From NCBI GenBank assembly GCA_026936325.1, contig JAPTHN010000009.1, forward strand, positions 1,082,501 to 1,146,500: a stretch of DNA of 64,000 nucleotides, written 5' to 3'. The stretch is from Platynereis dumerilii. Its lineage: Eukaryota; Annelida; Polychaeta; Phyllodocida; Nereididae. Positions 1-11,439 of this stretch are shown here, one piece after another (positions within the stretch are counted from its first letter, which is position 1; the number at the start of each line of letters is the position of its first letter). The position numbers and the translations under genes were made by a program. Below the pieces are notes generated by a model, which did not search any database, was not told the origin of the DNA, and was given only the letters and a program-made list of their open reading frames with translations.

Positions 1-3000
1 CAATGGTTCTGAATACTCAGCCAGCAATGTTGAAAGTTGAAAAATCGCACATTTTTTCAAGAAAAAAATCATGCTTCTTTCTCCTTGGACTGGCTTAAAG
101 GTGGTTTCAAAAATGGCTAGGCATATTGAGTTGGGTCTGACTAAGTAGGGAATTTTGTTGGCTTTCCAACCTATATGGTTTCATTTTGGCGCAATGGTTC
201 TGAATAATCAGCCAGCAATGTTGAAAGTTGAAAAATCGCACAGTTTTTCAAGAAAAAAATCATGCTTCTTTCTCCTTGGACTGGCTTAAAGGTGGTTTCA
301 AATATGGCTAGGCATATTGAGTTTGGTCTGACTAAGTAGGGAATTTTGTTGGCTTTCCAACCTATATGGTTTCATTTTGGCGCAATGGTTCTGAATACTC
401 AGCCAGCAATGTTGAAAGTTGAAAAATCGCACATTTTTTCAAGAAAAATATCATGCTTCTTTCTCCTTGGACTGGCTTAAAGGTGGTTTCAAAAATGGCT
501 AGGCATATTGAGTTTGGTCTGACTAAATAGGGAATTTTGTTGGCTTTCCAACCTATATGGTTTCATTTTGGCGCAATAGTTCTGAATAATCAGCCAGCAA
601 TGTTGAAAGTTGAAAAATCGCACATTTTTCAAGAAAAAATCATGCTTGCTTCTCCTTGGACTGGCTTAAAGGTGGTTTCAAAAATGGCTAGGCATATTGA
701 GTTTGGTCTGACTAAGTAGGGAATTTTGTTGACTTTCCAACCTATATGGTTTCATTTTGGCGCAATGGTTCCGAATACTCAGCCAGCAATGTTGAAAGTT
801 GAAAAATCGCACATTTTTCAACAAAAAAGTCATGCTTCTTTCTCTTGGACTGGCTTAAAGGTGGTTTTAAAAATGGCTAGGCATATTGAGTTTGGTCTGA
901 CTAAGTAGGGAATTTTGTTGGCTTTCCAACCTATATGGTTTCATGTTGGCGCAATGGTTCTGAATACTCAGCCAGCAATGTTGAAAGTTGAAATATCGCA
1001 CATTTTTCAACAAAAAAAATAATGCTTCTTTCTCCTTGGACTGGCTTAAAGGTGGTTTCAAAAATGGCTAGGCATATTGAGTTTGGTCTGACTAAGTAGG
1101 GAATTTTGTTGGCTTTCCAACCTATATGGTTTCATTTTGGCGCAATGGTTCCGAATACTCAGCCAGCAATGTTGAAAGTTGAAAAATCGCACATTTTTCG
1201 AGAAAAAACTCCATGCTTCTTTCTCCTTGGACTGGCTTAAAGGTGGTTTGAAAAATGGCTAGGCATATTGAGTTGGGCCTGACTAAGTAGAGAATTTTGT
1301 TGGTTTTCCAACCTATATGGTTTCATTTTGGCGCAATGGTTCTGAATACTCAGCCAGCAATGTTGAAAGTTGAAAAATCGCACATTTTTTCAAGAAAAAA
1401 ATCATGCTTCTTTCTCCTTGGACTGGCTTTTAGGTGGTTTCAAAAATGGCTAGGCATATTGAGTTTGGTCTGACTAAATAGGGAATTTTGTTGGCTTTCC
1501 AACCTATATGGTTTCATTTTGGCGCAATGGTTCTGAATACTCAGCCAGAAATGTTGAAAGTTGAAAAATCGCACATTTTTACAGAAAAAAATCATGCTTG
1601 TTTCTCCTTGGACTGGCTTAAAGGTGGTTTCAAAAATGGCTAGGCATATTGAGTTTGGTCTGACTAAGTAGGGAATTTTGTTGGCTTTCCAACCTATATG
1701 GTTTCATTTTGGCGCAATGGTTCTGAATACTCAGCCAGCAATGTTGAAAGTTGAAAAATCGCACATTTTTCAACAAAAAAAATCATGCTTCTTTCTCCTT
1801 GGACTGGCTTAAAGGTGGTTTCAAAAATGGCTAGGCATATTGAGTTTGGTCTGACTAAGTAGAGAATTTTGTTGGCTTTCCAACCTATATGGTTTCATTT
1901 TGGCGCAATGGTTCCGAATACTCAGCCAGCAAAGTTGAAAGTTGAAAAATCGCACATTCTTCAAGAAAAAAATCCATGCTTCTTTCTCCTTGGACTGGCT
2001 TAAAGGTGGTTTAAAAAATGGCTAGGCATATTGAGTTGGGCCTGACTAAGTAGCGAATTTTGTTGGCTTTCCAACCTATATGGTTTCATTTTGGCGCAAT
2101 GGTTCTGAATACTCAGCCAGCAATGTTGAAAGTTGAAAAATCGCACATTTTTCAAGAAAAAAATCATGCTTGTTTCTCCTTGGACTGGCTTAAAGGTGGT
2201 TTCAAAAATGGCTAGGCATCTTGAGTTTGGTCTGACTAAGTAGGGAATTTTGTTGGCTTTCCAACCTATATGGTTTCATTTTGGCGCAATGGTTCCGAAT
2301 ACTCAGCCAGAAATGTTGAAAGTTGAAAAATCGCACATTTTTCAAGAAAAAAATCATGCTTCTTTCTCTTGGACTGGCTTAAAGGTGGTTTCAAAAATGG
2401 CTAGGCATATTGAGTTTGGTCTGGCTAAGTAGGGAATTTTGTTGGCTTTCCAACCTATATGGTTTCATTTTGGCGCAATGGTTCTGAATACTCAGCCAGC
2501 AATGTTGAAAGTTGAAAAATCGCACATTTTTTCAAGAAAAAAATCATGCTTCTTTCTCCTTGGACTGGCTTAAAGGTGGTTTCAAAAATGGCTAGGCATA
2601 TTGAGTTGGGTCTGACTAAGTAGGGAATTTTGTTGGCTTTCCAACCTATATGGTTTCATTTTGGCGCAATGGTTCTGAATAATCAGCCAGCAATGTTGAA
2701 AGTTGAAAAATCGCACAGTTTTTCAAGAAAAAAATCATGCTTCTTTCTCCTTGGACTGGCTTAAAGGTGGTTTCAAAAATGGCTAGGCATATTGAGTTTG
2801 GTCTGACTAAGTAGGGAATTTTGTTGGCTTTCCAACCTATATGGTTTCATTTTGGCGCAATGGTTCTGAATACTCAGCCAGCAATGTTGAAAGTTGAAAA
2901 ATCGCACATTTTTTCAAGAAAAATATCATGCTTCTTTCTCCTTGGACTGGCTTAAAGGTGGTTTCAAAAATGGCTAGGCATATTGAGTTTGGTCTGACTA

Positions 3001-4575
3001 AATAGGGAATTTTGTTGGCTTTCCAACCTATATGGTTTCATTTTGGCGCAATGGTTCTGAATAATCAGCCAGCAATGTTGAAAGTTGAAAAATCGCACAT
3101 TTTTCAAGAAAAAAATCATGCTTGCTTCTCCTTGGACTGGCTTAAAGGTGGTTTCAAAAATGGCTAGGCATATTGAGTTTGGTCTGACTAAGTAGGGAAT
3201 TTTGTTGACTTTCCAACCTATATGGTTTCATTTTGGCGCAATGGTTCCGAATACTCAGCCAGCAATGTTGAAAGTTGAAAATCGCACATTTTTCAACAAA
3301 AAAGTCATGCTTCTTTCTCTTGGACTGGCTTAAAGGTGGTTTTAAAAATGGCTAGGCATATTGAGTTTGGTCTGACTAAGTAGGGAATTTTGTTGGCTTT
3401 CCAACCTATATGGTTTCATGTTGGCGCAATGGTTCTGAATACTCAGCCAGCAATGTTGAAAGTTGAAATATCGCACATTTTTCAACAAAAAAAATCATGC
3501 TTCTTTCTCCTTGGACTGGCTTAAAGGTGGTTTCAAAAATGGCTAGGCATATTGAGTTTGGTCTGACTAAGTAGGGAATTTTGTTGGCTTTCCAACCTAT
3601 ATGGTTTCATTTTGGCGCAATGGTTCCGAATACTCAGCCAGCAATGTTGAAAGTTGAAAAATCGCACATTTTTCGAGAAAAAACTCCATGCTTCTTTCTC
3701 CTTGGACTGGCTTAAAGGTGGTTTGAAAAATGGCTAGGCATATTGAGTTGGGCCTGACTAAGTAGAGAATTTTGTTGGTTTTCCAACCTATATGGTTTCA
3801 TTTTGGCGCAATGGTTCTGAATACTCAGCCAGCAATGTTGAAAGTTGAAAAATCGCACATTTTTTCAAGAAAAAAATCATGCTTCTTTCTCCTTGGACTG
3901 GCTTTTAGGTGGTTTCAAAAATGGCTAGGCATATTGAGTTTGGTCTGACTAAATAGGGAATTTTGTTGGCTTTCCAACCTATATGGTTTCATTTTGGCGC
4001 AATGGTTCTGAATACTCAGCCAGAAATGTTGAAAGTTGAAAAATCGCACATTTTTACAGAAAAAAATCATGCTTGTTTCTCCTTGGACTGGCTTAAAGGT
4101 GGTTTCAAAAATGGCTAGGCATATTGAGTTTGGTCTGACTAAGTAGGGAATTTTGTTGGCTTTCCAACCTATATGGTTTCATTTTGGCGCAATGGTTCTG
4201 AATACTCAGCCAGCAATGTTGAAAGTTGAAAAATCGCACATTTTTCAACAAAAAAAATCATGCTTCTTTCTCCTTGGACTGGCTTAAAGGTGGTTTCAAA
4301 AATGGCTAGGCATATTGAGTTTGGTCTGACTAAGTAGAGAATTTTGTTGGCTTTCCAACCTATATGGTTTCATTTTGGCGCAATGGTTCCGAATACTCAG
4401 CCAGCAAAGTTGAAAGTTGAAAAATCGCACATTCTTCAAGAAAAAAATCCATGCTTCTTTCTCCTTGGACTGGCTTAAAGGTGGTTTAAAAAATGGCTAG
4501 GCATATTGAGTTGGGCCTGACTAAGTAGCGAATTTTGTTGGCTTTCCAACCTATATGGTTTCATTTTGGCGCAAT
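1..4575 (+). repeat. Higher-order repeat, 2475-bp unit (13 monomers), two copies
   Basis: Bases 1 to about 2100 recur at 2476 to about 4575 with a constant 2475-bp offset. Private variants fix the register: the TTTTTCGAGAAAAAACTCC variant at about 1195 and 3670, CAGCAAAGTTG at about 1926 and 4401, and TAGCGAATTTT at 2051 and 4526. The copies differ by only scattered single changes. After about 2100 versus 4575 they stop matching. Confidence 0.9.
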
Positions 4576-7500
4576 GGTTCTGAATACTCAGCCAGCAATG
4601 TTGAAAGTTGAAAAATCGCACATTTTTTCAAGAAAAATATCATGCTTCTTTCTCCTTGGACTGGCTTAAAGGTGGTTTCAAAAATGGCTAGGCATATTGA
4701 GCTTAGTCTGACTAAATAGGGAATTTTGTTGGCTTTCCAACCTATATGGTTTCATTTTGGCGCAATGGTTCTGAATACTCAGCCAGCAATGTTGAAAGTT
4801 GAAAAATCGCACAGTTTTTCAAGAAAAATATCATGCTTCTTTCTCCTTGGACTGGCTTAAAGGTGGTTTCAAAAATGGCTAGGCATATTGAGCTTAGTCT
4901 GACTAAATAGGGAATTTTATTGGCTTTCCAACCTATATGGTTTCATTTTGGCGCAATGGTTCTGAATACTCAGCCAGCAATGTTGAAAGTTGAAAAATCG
5001 CACAGTTTTTCAAGAAAAAAATCATGCTTCTTTCTCCTTGGACTGGCTTAAAGGTGGTTTCAAAAATGGCTAGGCATATTGAGTTGGGCCTGACTAAGTA
5101 GGGAATTTTGTTGGCTTTCCAACCTATATGGTTTCATTTTGGCGCAATGGTTCTGAATAATCAGCCAGCAATGTTGAAAGTTGAAAAATCGCACATTTTT
5201 CAACAAAAAAAATCATTCTTCTTTCTCCTTGGACTGGCTTAAAGGTGGTTTCAAAAATGGCTAGGCATATTCAGTTTGGTCTGACTAAGTAGAGAATTTT
5301 GTTGGCTTTTCAACCTATATGGTTTCATTTTGGCGCAATGGTTCTGAATACTCAGCCAGCAATGTTGAAAGTTGAAAAATCGCACATTTTCAACAAAAAA
5401 AATGCATGCTTCTTTCTCCTTGGACTGGCTTAAAGGTGGTTTCAAAAATGGCTAGGCATATTGAGTTGGGCCTGACTAAGTAGCGAATTTTGTTGGCTTT
5501 CCAACCTATATGGTTTCATTTTGGCGCAATGGTTCTGAATACTCAGCCAGCAATGTTGAAAGTTGAAAAATCGCACATTTTTTCAAGAAAAAAATCATGC
5601 TTCTTTCTCCTTGGACTGGCTTAAAGGTGGTTTCAAAAATGGCTAGGCATATTGAGTTTGGTCTGACTAAGTAGGGAATTTTGTTGGCTTTCCAACCTAT
5701 ATGGTTTCATTTTGGCGCAATGGTTCTGAATACTCAGCCAGCAATGTTGAAAGTTGAAAAATCGCACAGTTTTTCAAGAAAAAAATCATGCTTCTTTCTC
5801 CTTGGACTGGCTTAAAGGTGGTTTCAAAAATGGCTAGGCATATTGAGTTTGGTCTGACTAAGTAGGGAATTTTGTTGGCTTTCCAACCTATATGGTTTCA
5901 TTTTGGCGCAATGGTTCTGAATACTCAGCCAGCAATGTTGAAAGTTGAAAAATCGCACATTTTTCAACAAAAAAAATCATGCTTCTTTCTCTTGGACTGG
6001 CTTTTAGGTGGTTTCAGAAATGGCTAGGCATATTGAGTTTGGTCTGACTAAGTAGAGAATTTTGTTGGCTTTCCAACCTATATGGTTTCATTTTGGCGCA
6101 ATGGTTCCGAATACTCAGCCAGCAAAGTTGAAAGTTGAAAAATCGCACATTCTTCAAGAAAAAAATCCATGCTTCTTTCTCCTTGGACTGGCTTAAAGGT
6201 GGTTTGAAAAATGGCTAGGCATATTTAGTTTGGTCTGACTAAGTAGAGAATTTTGTTGGCTTTCCAACCTATATGGTTTCATTTTGGCGCAATGGTTCTG
6301 AATACTCAGCCAGCAATGTTGAAAGTTGAAAAATCGCACATTTCTTCAAGAAAAATATCATGCTTCTTTCTCCTTGGACTGGCTTAAAGGTGGTTTCAAA
6401 AATGGCTAGGCATATTGAGCTTAGTCTGACTAAATAGGGAATTTTGTTGGCTTTCCAACCTATATGGTTTCATTTTGGCGCAATGGTTCTGAATACTCAG
6501 CCAGCAATGTTGAAAGTTGAAAAATCGCACATTTTTCAACAAAAAAAATCATGCTTGTTTCTCCTTGGACTGGCTTAAAGGTGGTTTCAAAAATGGCTAG
6601 GCATATTGAGTTTGGTCTGACTAAGTAGGGAATTTTGTTGACTTTCCAACCTATATGGTTTCATTTTGGCGCAATGGTTCCGAATACTCAGCCAGCAATG
6701 TTGAAAGTTGAAAAATCGCACATTTTTCGAGAAAAAACTCCAAGCTTCTTTCTCCTTGGACTGGCTTAAAGGTGGTTTGAAAAATGGCTAGGCATATTGA
6801 GTTGGGCCTGACTAAGTAGAGAATTTTGTTGGTTTTCCAACCTATATGGTTTCATTTTGGCGCAATGGTTCTGAATACTCAGCCAGCAATGTTGAAAGTT
6901 GAAAAATCGCACATTTTTTCAAGAAAAAAATCATGCTTCTTTCTCCTTGGACTGGCTTAAAGGTGGTTTCAAAAATGGCTAGGCATATTGAGCTTAGTCT
7001 GACTAAATAGGGAATTTTGTTGGCTTTCCAACCTATATGGTTTCATTTTGGCGCAATGGTTCTGAATACTCAGCCAGCAATGTTGAAAGTTGAAAAATCG
7101 CACATTTTTCAACAAAAAAAATCATGCTTCTTTCTCCTTGGACTGGCTTAAAGGTGGTTTAAAAAATGGCTAGGCATATTGAGTTGGGCCTGACTAAGTA
7201 GCGAATTTTGTTGGCTTTCCAACCTATATGGTTTCATTTTGGCGCAATGGTTCTGAATACTCAGCCAGCAATGTTGAAAGTTGAAAAATCGCACATTTTT
7301 TCAAGAAAAATATCATGCTTCTTTCTCCTTGGACTGGCTTAAAGGTGGTTTCAAAAATGGCTAGGCATATTGAGCTTAGCCTGACTAAATAGGGAATTTT
7401 GTTGGCTTTCCAACCTATATGGTTTCATTTTGGCGCAATGGTTCTGAATACTCAGCCAGCAATGTTGAAAGTTGAAAAATCGCACAGTTTTTCAAGAAAA

Positions 7501-9393
7501 ATATCATGCTTCTTTCTCCTTGGACTGGCTTAAAGGTGGTTTCAAAAATGGCTAGGCATATTGAGCTTAGTCTGACTAAATAGGGAATTTTATTGGCTTT
7601 CCAACCTATATGGTTTCATTTTGGCGCAATGGTTCTGAATACTCAGCCAGCAATGTTGAAAGTTGAAAAATCGCACAGTTTTTCAAGAAAAAAATCATGC
7701 TTCTTTCTCCTTGGACTGGCTTAAAGGTGGTTTCAAAAATGGCTAGGCATATTGAGTTTGGCCTGACTAAGTAGGGAATTTTGTTGGCTTTCCAACCTAT
7801 ATGGTTTCATTTTGGCGCAATGGTTCTGAATACTCAGCCAGCAATGTTGAAAGTTGAAAAATCGCACATTTTTCAACAAAAAAAATCATTCTTCTTTCTC
7901 CTTGGACTGGCTTAAAGGTGGTTTCAAAAATGGCTAGGCATATTCAGTTTGGTCTGACTAAGTAGAGAATTTTGTTGGCTTTTCAACCTATATGGTTTCA
8001 TTTTGGCGCAATGGTTCTGAATACTCAGCCAGCAATGTTGAAAGTTGAAAAATCGCACATTTTCAACAAAAAAAATGCATGCTTCTTTCTCCTTGGACTG
8101 GCTTAAAGGTGGTTTCAAAAATGGCTAGGCATATTGAGTTGGGCCTGACTAAGTAGCGAATTTTGTTGGCTTTCCAACCTATATGGTTTCATTTTGGCGC
8201 AATGGTTCTGAATACTCAGCCAGCAATGTTGAAAGTTGAAAAATCGCACATTTTTTCAAGAAAAAAATCATGCTTCTTTCTCCTTGGACTGGCTTAAAGG
8301 TGGTTTCAAAAATGGCTAGGCATATTGAGTTTGGTCTGACTAAGTAGGGAATTTTGTTGGCTTTCCAACCTATATGGTTTCATTTTGGCGCAATGGTTCT
8401 GAATAATCAGCCAGCAATGTTGAAAGTTGAAAAATCGCACAGTTTTTCAAGAAAAAAATCATGCTTCTTTCTCCTTGGACTGGCTTAAAGGTGGTTTCAA
8501 AAATGGCTAGGCATATTGAGTTTGGTCTGACTAAGTAGGGAATTTTGTTGGCTTTCCAACCTATATGGTTTCATTTTGGCGCAATGGTTCTGAATACTCA
8601 GCCAGCAATGTTGAAAGTTGAAAAATCGCACATTTTTCAACAAAAAAAATCATGCTTCTTTCTCTTGGACTGGCTTTTAGGTGGTTTCAGAAATGGCTAG
8701 GCATATTGAGTTTGGTCTGACTAAGTAGAGAATTTTGTTGGCTTTCCAACCTATATGGTTTCATTTTGGCGCAATGGTTCCGAATACTCAGCCAGCAAAG
8801 TTGAAAGTTGAAAAATCGCACATTCTTCAAGAAAAAAATCCATGCTTCTTTCTCCTTGGACTGGCTTAAAGGTGGTTTGAAAAATGGCTAGGCATATTTA
8901 GTTTGGTCTGACTAAGTAGAGAATTTTGTTGGCTTTCCAACCTATATGGTTTCATTTTGGCGCAATGGTTCTGAATACTCAGCCAGCAATGTTGAAAGTT
9001 GAAAAATCGCACATTTCTTCAAGAAAAATATCATGCTTCTTTCTCCTTGGACTGGCTTAAAGGTGGTTTCAAAAATGGCTAGGCATATTGAGCTTAGTCT
9101 GACTAAATAGGGAATTTTGTTGGCTTTCCAACCTATATGGTTTCATTTTGGCGCAATGGTTCTGAATACTCAGCCAGCAATGTTGAAAGTTGAAAAATCG
9201 CACATTTTTCAACAAAAAAAATCATGCTTGTTTCTCCTTGGACTGGCTTAAAGGTGGTTTCAAAAATGGCTAGGCATATTGAGTTTGGTCTGACTAAGTA
9301 GGGAATTTTGTTGACTTTCCAACCTATATGGTTTCATTTTGGCGCAATGGTTCCGAATACTCAGCCAGCAATGTTGAAAGTTGAAAAATCGCA
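4470..9393 (+). repeat. Higher-order repeat, 2673-bp unit (14 monomers), two copies
   Basis: About 4470-6720 recurs at 7143-9393 with a 2673-bp offset. Shared private variants include TAGCGAATTTT (4526 and 7199), GAGCTTAGTCTG or GAGCTTAGCCTG variants, TATTCAGTTTGG (about 5269 and 7942), and a TTTTCAACAAAAAAAATGC variant. The same offset also links about 6870-7140 with 9543-9813, beyond a short replaced stretch at about 6720 versus 9393. Unit size and monomer number differ from the 2475-bp unit to its left, so the array is a mosaic of block duplications. Confidence 0.88.
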
Positions 9394-9880
9394 CATTTCT
9401 TCAAGAAAAATATCATGCTTCTTTCTCCTTGGACTGGCTTAAAGGTGGTTTCAAAAATGGCTAGGCATATTGAGTTGGGCCTGACTAAATAGGGAATTTT
9501 GTTGGCTTTCCAACCTATATGGTTTCATTTTGGCGCAATGGTTCTGAATACTCAGCCAGCAATGTTGAAAGTTGAAAAATCGCACATTTTTTCAAGAAAA
9601 AAATCATGCTTCTTTCTCCTTGGACTGGCTTAAAGGTGGTTTCAAAAATGGCTAGGCATATTGAGCTTAGTCTGACTAAATAGGGAATTTTGTTGGCTTT
9701 CCAACCTATATGGTTTCATTTTGGCGCAATGGTTCTGAATACTCAGCCAGCAATGTTGAAAGTTGAAAAATCGCACATTTTTCAACAAAAAAAATCATGC
9801 TTCTTTCTCCTTGGACTGGCTTAAAGGTGGTTTCAAAAATGGCTAGGCATATTCAGTTTGGTCTGACTAAGTAGAGAATT

Positions 9881-10255
9881 TTGTTGGCTTTCCAACCTAT
9901 ATGGTTTCATTTTGGCGCAATGGTTCCGAATACTCAGCCAGCAATGTTGAAAGTTGAAAAATCGCACATTTTTCAACAAAAAAGTCATGCTTCTTTCACT
10001 TGGACTGGCTTAAAGGTGGTTTTAAAAATGGCTAGGCATATTGAGTTTGGTCTGACTAAGTAGGGAATTTTGTTGGCTTTCCAACCTATATGGTTTCATG
10101 TTGGCGCAATGGTTCTGAATACTCAGCCAGCAATGTTGAAAGTTGAAATATCGCACATTTTTCAACAAAAAAAAATCATGCTTCTTTCTCCTTGGACTGG
10201 CTTAAAGGTGGTTTCAAAAATGGCTAGGCATATTGAGTTTGGTCTGACTAAGTAG
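9881..10255 (+). repeat. Third copy of a two-monomer segment of the 2475-bp unit
   Basis: Two monomers here match about 726-1100 and 3201-3575. They share an AAAAAAGTCATG variant, GGTGGTTTTAAAAATGG, the TTTCATGTTGGC variant and GAAATATCGCAC. The flanking monomers instead match the 2673-bp unit, so this looks like a patch moved by gene conversion or unequal exchange. Confidence 0.7.
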
Positions 10256-11439
10256 AAAATTTTGTTGGCTTTCCAACCTATATGGTTTCATTTTGGCGCA
10301 ATGGTTCCGAATACTCAGCCAGCAAAGTTGAAAGTTGAAAAATCGCACATTCTTCAAGAAAAAAATCCATGCTTCTTTCTCCTTGGACTGGCTTAAAGGT
10401 GGTTTCAAAAATGGCTAGGCATATTGAGTTGGGCCTGACTAAGTAGGGAATTTTGTTGGCTTTCCAACCTATATGGTTTCATTTTGGCGCAATGGTTCTG
10501 AATACTCAGCCAGCAATGTTGAAAGTTGAAAAATCGCACATTTTTTCAAGAAAAATATCATGCTTCTTTCTCCTTGGACTGGCTTAAAGGTGGTTTCAAA
10601 AATGGCTAGGCATATTGAGTTTGGTCTGACTAAATAGGGAATTTTGTTGGCTTTCCAACCTATATGGTTTCATTTTGGCGCAATGGTTCTGAATACTCAG
10701 CCAGCAATGTTGAAAGTTGAAAAATCGCACAGTTTTTCAAGAAAAAAATCATGCTTCTTTCTCCTTGGACTAGCTTAAAGGTGGTTTCAAAAATGGCTAG
10801 GCATATTGAGCTTAGTCTGACTAAGTAAGGGAATTTTGTTGGCTTTCCAACCTATATGATTTCATTTTTGCGCAATGCTTCTGAATACTCAGCCAGCAAT
10901 GTGAAAGTTGAAAAATCGCATATTTTCAACAAAAAAGAATCATGCTTCTTTCTCCTTGGACTGGCTTAAAGGTGGTTTCAAAAATGGCTAGGCATATTGA
11001 GTTTGGCCTGACTAAGTAGGGAATTTTGTTGGCTTTCCAACCTATATGGTTTCATTTTGGCGCAATGGTTCTGAATACTCAGCCAGCAATGTTGAAAGTT
11101 GAAAAATCGCACATTTTTCAACAAAAAAAATCATTCTTCTTTCTCCTTGGACTGGCTTAAAGGTGGTTTCAAAAATGGCTAGGCATATTCAGTTTGGTCT
11201 GACTAAGTAGAGAATTTTGTTGGCTTTTCAACCTATATGGTTTCATTTTGGCGCAATGGTTCTGAATACGCAGCCAGCAATGTTGAAAGTTGAAAAATTG
11301 CACATTTTCAACAAAAAAAATGCATGCTTCTTTCTCCTTGGACTGGCTTAAAGGTGGTTTGAAAAATGGCTAGGCATATTGAGTTGGGCCTGACTAAGTA
11401 GGGAATTTTGTTGGCTTTCCAACCTATATGGTTTCATTT

